Part shown: positions 59,973 through 64,000 of the stretch, one piece after another | Layout of the letters: every line of letters starts with the position of its first letter | How positions within the stretch are numbered: the first letter of the stretch is position 1 | Assembly (NCBI GenBank): GCA_030272155.1 | Contig: CP126194.1 | Coordinates: 7,299,001 to 7,363,000, forward strand | Reading direction: 5' to 3' | Source of the DNA: Tetradesmus obliquus | Taxonomy: Eukaryota > Chlorophyta > Chlorophyceae > Sphaeropleales > Scenedesmaceae | DNA length: 64,000 nucleotides | Program-made: the position numbers and the translations under genes | The notes under the pieces: generated by a model | Told to the model about the DNA's origin: nothing | Databases searched by the model: none | Seen by the model: only the letters and a program-made list of their open reading frames with translations

Positions 59973-62805
59973 CATCCTGATTGAAGACCAGGCATGGCCC
60001 AAGTCGTGTGGGCATGTGCGGGGCAAGCGCGTGGTGTCACGTGAGGAGGCGGTCTCACGCATCCGCGCTGCAGCAGACGCACGGTGAGGCCACACGCACA
60101 CAACACACACAACACCGGCTGCTGACTGGCTGCTCTTACCGCCTTGGATCTCTGCGATTGAGGCAAATGCGATCCCGTGCGGCTTGAACAACTCTCTTTG
60201 CTAATTGCGAGTGATCGAGTGAGTGAGTGACTACCCAGGCAGCTCTGCAGCTCCTGGGTAAGTTAAGGCTAAGAGGGTGTGTGTGGCCAGGGGCGCCGTC
60301 CCTGGGCTCCACACCCTCTACCCGCCCACTTGCGCCCTAGGGCACAAGCGGGGCGTATTGTTTGCGTGCGCTCATTTAAAGCGTGGCTTTTTGCGCTGGT
60401 CTGTTTCGCCGGTGCCGTGCTGTCGTTTCTTGGCTGCTAATTGCGATGTCCTGCTCGTTCCTACTGCTTTGTCTTGTCAATCAAACTTGCACTACTGATG
60501 ACCCCCGTTGCTGTGCCTTGTTTCCTGCCTCGCAGTGATGAAGGCGCAGACATTCTCATCCTGGCCCGCTCTGACGCCCGCCAGGCTGTGAGCCTGAATG
60601 AGGCCCTAGCAAGGGCCCCTAGGCATGCTGGCTGTTCTGGCATGCTGCTTTTACGATGCTGATAACAATGCCCTGCTGTTCTCTTTGCAGATCCGAGGGC
60701 TCTGACATCCTCATCATGTATGGCTGGCTCAATAGAACTGACAATCAGGTTTTCTGCCTGCGCTTTATTGCGACGCTTGCAGTGATGAGGGCGCAGACAT
60801 CCTCATCCTGGCCCGCTCAGACGCCCGCCAGGCGGAGAGCCTTGACGAGGCACTGGCAAGGGCCGCCGCCTTTGCTGATGCTGGGGCCGACATGCTGTTC
60901 ATTGATGCGCTGGCCAGCAAGGAAGAGATGCTGGCCTTCACACAACTGGGCGGCGCGGCTGCGGGGCTGCCCAAGGTAAGTCATGTTGGTCTGCACATGC
61001 GGCTTGCAGGCGTGTTTGGTCTTCATTGTGGTTGCCTAGAACAGAGGTGTAGCATGTGCTGTCACCGCTGCCTTTTTTGCGGCTGCGTGGCGCGGTTGCG
61101 CGGCTGCTCAAGGTGCGTAGGCTTGAGTGCACACAAGATGCTTTGCTCGCAAGGGTTGCGCCTTGTGTTGTGTCTGTAACCTGCTACTGCCTTTCAACTG
61201 GGGTGCAGCAGCTGAACGCGCTGTTGGCATGCCATTTGGCGGGATAACATCCACGAAGCCAATCGTACAACGTGTCTGCAGCAGATAGCACTAATTAACT
61301 GCCACACACTTCACCTCTCTGCCGATGGCCAACATGCTTGACGGCGGCGGCAAGACGCCCATCTCGCCACCCGAGGAGCTGCAGTTGTAGAATGCACAGC
61401 AATCCCCAAGGCCGCCGACACAACACATGTGTGATGCATCATCAGCACTCAGAATCAAGTACTCACCACCTGCCTCGCCTGTCTGCAGATGGCCAACATG
61501 CTTGAAGGTGGCGGCAAGACGCCCATCCTGCCACCCGAGGAGCTGCAAGCAATGGGCTTTAAGCTGGTGGCCTACCCGCTGTCGCTGCTGGATGTGCATT
61601 TGCTGCTGTCAGACGCTTGCTGCTGCTGCTGCTGCTGCTGCTGAGGCGGCTGTCATGCATGCTGCCAGTGAATGACACTGCGTGGCATCCTGCCTGACTT
61701 ACCTGCCTGCAGATGGCCAACATGCTGGAAGGCGGCGGCAAGACGCCCATCCTGCCCCCGGAGGAGCTCCAAGCAATGGGCTTCAAGCTGGTGGCCTACC
61801 CCCTGTCACTGCTGGGTGTGTCGATCCGGGCCATGGAGCGGGCCCTGGTGGGGCTGAAGGCCGGGCAGGTGCCGGATGTGCGGGACACGGGCACATTTGT
61901 GGACATGCAGATGGCGGTTGGCTTCCCGGTGGGTGTTATGTTGGAGGTTGTTTTGGGAAGGTTCTTGTGGGAAGGTTTTGTGGGGAGGTTATGTGGGGAG
62001 GTTCTATGGCTTTTGGCTTGCGAGCACATTAGTGCTCTGGACACTTCGGGTAAGAAGACCGCTAAAAAGATGCCCGCTAAAAAGAGTTTTGGCACGGTTT
62101 TGGCAGCCTCTGTGCATGTGTGTTGTGCCAGCACGGAGGAGCGTGCATGTGAGCATATGCTAGGTGTTGACCATGCCTGAGTCTGCTGCTGCCAATGCTC
62201 TATATATCTGCCCCCTCTCTTGCTGGCTGCTTCTGTTGCAATGATGTGTCCTTGCACCATACAGGAGTACTATGAGGAGGAAGCCCGCTATGCCATCTCA
62301 GCCCCCAGCAGCGGCACCAGCCCAGCAGCAGCAGCTGCGAGCAGCAAGCCAGACAGCAGCAGCAGCAGCAGCAGCAGCAGTGCGCCGTACGTGTCAGGCT
62401 TTGGCCCTGGTGCTGCTGCAGCTGCTGCAGCTGCAGGTGCAGGTGCGGCATCTGCCGCAACTGCAGCAGCCGCCACCAGCGACAGCAGCAGCAGCAATCA
62501 ACAGGAGCAGCAAGAGGACGAGCCGCCTCGGGGTCCTGTTGTAGAGGCAGATGAAGTTGTACCGCCTGAGGGCAGCAGTACATTTGGCAGTACAACAGGC
62601 AGTACAACAGGCAGTACATCAGTCACCAGGCAGTACAGCAGTGAGCAGGAGCGGCAGGCGCGCTGGGATGCGTTCCGGCGCAGCAAGTTCTTCAGGGTTG
62701 TGATCAAGGACAAGCGCACCGGCGTGGTCAAGCTGGAGACGCGCATCCCTGCTGGCTTCATTGGGGGCATGACCGCGCTCATCCCACAGGTGCGTGGCAT
62801 AGTGT

Positions 62806-62860
<55 letters not shown>

Positions 62861-63461
62861 CTTCATTGGGTGCGTGACCGCGCTCATCCCACTGGTGCGC
62901 TTGAGATGTCACCCCATAGGTATATCAAGAGGATCAGTTTTGTCATTGGGTTGCGTTTTTGAGACGCGCATCCCTGCTGGCTTCGTTGGGGCATGACACT
63001 CATCCCACAGGTGTGTGGTTGAGGTCCAGGCGAAAGTTGCATGGCGAGGTACATCTACGTGAAGAATTTGTGTGCTGCTGTTGAAATCCCAGGACTGTGC
63101 TGCTGTGGTGATGCTGCAGGTGCAGGTGCATGCGTATGGATATGCAAGCGAGTGCGCTGCTGGCAGAGATGGCCAACCTTGCGCGCCTTCACTGTGTCTG
63201 CCGCTGCCGCTGCCGCTGCAGGTTGCCGGTGTGAAGTTTGAGGAGATGGTGGAGGCGCCTGTTCCCGTCAGTTCCCGTCACACAGTGCTGCCACCACCCT
63301 CACTGCTGCTGCTCTTTCTGTTGCTGCTGCTGCCGCTGCAGGTTGCCGGCGTGAACTTTGAGGAGATGGTGGAGGCAGCCATGGGTGAGAGCCTGGACCT
63401 GAGCAAGCCGCTGCTGGACTATGAGAGCGGCAACGACGTCATCACAGTGTTCCTGGAGTGA
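57629..63461 (+). CDS. Isocitrate lyase/PEP mutase family enzyme, plastid-type, with extra C-terminal domain
   Basis: Ten exons: 57629-57793, 58127-58175, 58662-58759, 59144-59202, 59459-59520, 59972-60083, 60783-60975, 61713-61928, 62265-62789 and 63342-63461. All are phase-consistent and give 532 residues. After a transit-peptide-like start (MHTVKSACHSSGISSSSP...), the TIM-barrel core reads RTDALRELLKGPQILKGPCC, DGLSARLIERAGFDFAFMSG, PIIGDGDTGYGNAMNVKRTV, LIEDQAWPKSCGHVRGKRVV, DILILARSDARQAESLDEAL and GGGKTPILPPEELQAMGFKL. The metal and active-site segments GDGDTG, IEDQ and KSCGH are intact. This is nearest to plant chloroplast carboxyphosphonoenolpyruvate mutase-like proteins; the true substrate is unknown. 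After YYEEEARYA comes a ~90-residue Ser/Ala linker, then a conserved-looking domain (FFRVVIKDKRTGVVKLETRI ... VNFEEMVEAAMGESLDL ... DYESGNDVITVFLE). Intron 1 uses a GC donor (AAG|GCAAGC). Five exons have echoes. Confidence 0.92.
58785..58857 (+). repeat. GTGTGTGGG minisatellite
   Basis: Irregular GTGTGTGGG/GTGTGGG units just after the exon 3 donor, in the intron. Confidence 0.85.
59546..59700 (+). repeat. AGC tracts with two echoes of the exon 5 end
   Basis: Two long AGC runs (about 59548-59588 and 59624-59687) interleaved with degenerate copies of exon 5's GCAGCAGGATTTGCAG|GTGAGGCG. One (59608-59620) lacks the donor. One keeps it, with the junction at 59696, offset 176 bp. Confidence 0.8.
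59908..59968 (+). repeat. (CTG)n tract directly before an acceptor
   Basis: About 20 units ending in CCAG|GCATCC, the acceptor of exon 6 at 59972. Confidence 0.9.
60217..60345 (+). mobile_element. Second copy of the introner-like element, inside an intron
   Basis: Starts GAGTGAGTGAGTGACTACCC and ends GCCCTAGGGCAC, like 52000-52128. It sits within intron 6 (60084-60782), so it did not create that intron. No clear flanking direct repeat was found. Confidence 0.85.
60536..60725 (+). repeat. Two echoes of the exon 7 start
   Basis: Junctions at 60537 (CTCGCAG|TGATGAAGG, ~85 bp similar to exon 7 at 60783) and 60691 (TTTGCAG|ATCCGAGG, ~35 bp). Both keep a good acceptor. Copy 1 reads DEGADILILARSDARQAVSL in frame. 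Confidence 0.9.
61318..61600 (+). repeat. Two echoes of the exon 8 start
   Basis: Junctions at 61325 (AG mutated to CG) and 61489 (TCTGCAG intact) against the true 61713. Copy 2 keeps ~100 bp, reading MANMLEGGGKTPILPPEELQ and on to PLSLLD, before diverging. It is a plausible mutually exclusive pseudo-exon. Confidence 0.9.
62795..63012 (+). repeat. CTG tract and two echoes of the exon 9 end
   Basis: Exon 9 ends GCTCATCCCACAG|GTGCGT at 62789. Copies end GCTCATCCCACTG|GTGCGC at 62894 and CTCATCCCACAG|GTGTGT at 63010. A (CTG)17-like tract (62808-62858) separates the first pair. Confidence 0.85.
63190..63275 (+). repeat. Echo of the exon 10 start
   Basis: CCGCTGCAG|GTTGCCGGTGTGAA (63222) against CCGCTGCAG|GTTGCCGGCGTGAA (63342), offset 120 bp. 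About 45 exon bases and the pyrimidine tract are kept. Confidence 0.9.
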
Positions 63462-64000
63462 TGAGCGCAGCAGCAGCAGCAGCAGCAGCAGCAGCCATTG
63501 TGTCTACCTGCGGTGATAATGGACCACCACCTCGACCACCACCACCAATAGCAGCAGCAAGGGCAGTGTCGTCACCACCTGGATTTCATCACAGTCTGGC
63601 TCAGATGATGGCAGACAAGCAGGCAGTGCAGGAAACATACTGAGCAGCAAGGCATCTACTGGCACACAGGCCTGAGGAGGGTGCAGGTTGCTGCTGCCGG
63701 CTGCTGCAGTGGTTGTGTCACAGCTGCTGGCACACGTACTGGTGCGGGTGCAGATTACTCACACACTAGTGTGGGGCAATACGGCTTGCGCATGTGCACA
63801 GCTGTCAGGGGAGCCAGTGCTCCAGGCAGTGCCGTGACTAGCCGTTTGAGGTGATGCAGTGGTGTGCAGTCTGGCTGCTAGGTCTGCCGGTGTCTGTCTT
63901 GCTTTCAGGTGGCGATACTGGATTTCCCGCAATGCTTGCAAGCACACGCACAGTTGAGTAGTGCTCCCCGCTGTCACTTCCTGTGGGGCTTCGGGCGGTA
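63462..64000 (+). other. 3' UTR or flank of the PEP-mutase-like gene
   Basis: Starts with an AGC tract straight after the stop. No TGTAA seen before the window edge. No gene recognised. Confidence 0.4.

Noticed and set aside
1-64000. CRISPR arrays, tRNA or rRNA genes, bacterial-type operons
   Set aside because: None seen. Repeats are triplet or tandem exon copies without regular spacers, and genes are spliced.

Overview
The window looks like nuclear DNA of a chlorophycean green alga. Reasons: many small, phase-consistent GT-AG introns in every conserved gene; TGTAA (the green-algal polyadenylation signal) a few hundred bases past most stops; pervasive CAG/CTG triplet expansion giving Gln, Ala, Leu or Ser tracts; and a gene set that includes an archaeal-type 3-dehydroquinate synthase, a plastid-type class-3 lipase, a cytosolic ribosomal protein and a plastid PEP-mutase-like enzyme. 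A Scenedesmaceae-like alga would fit, but this is a guess.

The layout has one strand switch. From 1 to 17310 everything recognised is on the minus strand: a Q-rich AT-hook protein that runs off the left edge (1-4708), ribosomal protein S15a (6202-8371), a large Q/R-rich protein (9833-13849) and DHQ synthase II (14343-17310). A 494 bp divergent promoter region separates these from a plus-strand block: class-3 lipase (17805-21417), F-box-like helical-repeat gene A (25331-28199), two tandem CBP60-like genes (30091-33446 and 35155-39391), helical-repeat gene B, paralogous to A (42875-46308), an MFS transporter (48042-53911), diphthine synthase DPH5 (55086-56848) and an isocitrate lyase/PEP mutase family enzyme with an extra C-terminal domain (57629-63461). 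The A-CBP60-CBP60-B stretch is a duplicated cluster. The other genes are unrelated housekeeping or metabolic genes with no evident joint pathway.

The most interesting signals lie in the introns. First, one MFS intron (51998-52134) coincides with a short dispersed repeat flanked by a 10 bp direct repeat, and both splice sites fall in or at that duplication: the signature of an introner-type element. A second copy sits inside a PEP-mutase intron at 60217. Second, at least thirteen exon edges in six genes have degenerate tandem copies ('echoes') about 90-300 bp away that carry the splice site with them. Third, CTG triplet tracts directly abut several 3' splice sites. Other elements are a MITE with 22 bp inverted ends, a perfect 76 bp palindrome, and a 5'-truncated LINE lying inside an (ACATG)n satellite.

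Limits: exon borders were read by eye from splice consensus and frame. The 5' ends of the 9.8-13.8 kb gene, both CBP60-like genes and the MFS gene, plus one junction in DHQ synthase and one in the MFS gene, are unresolved.
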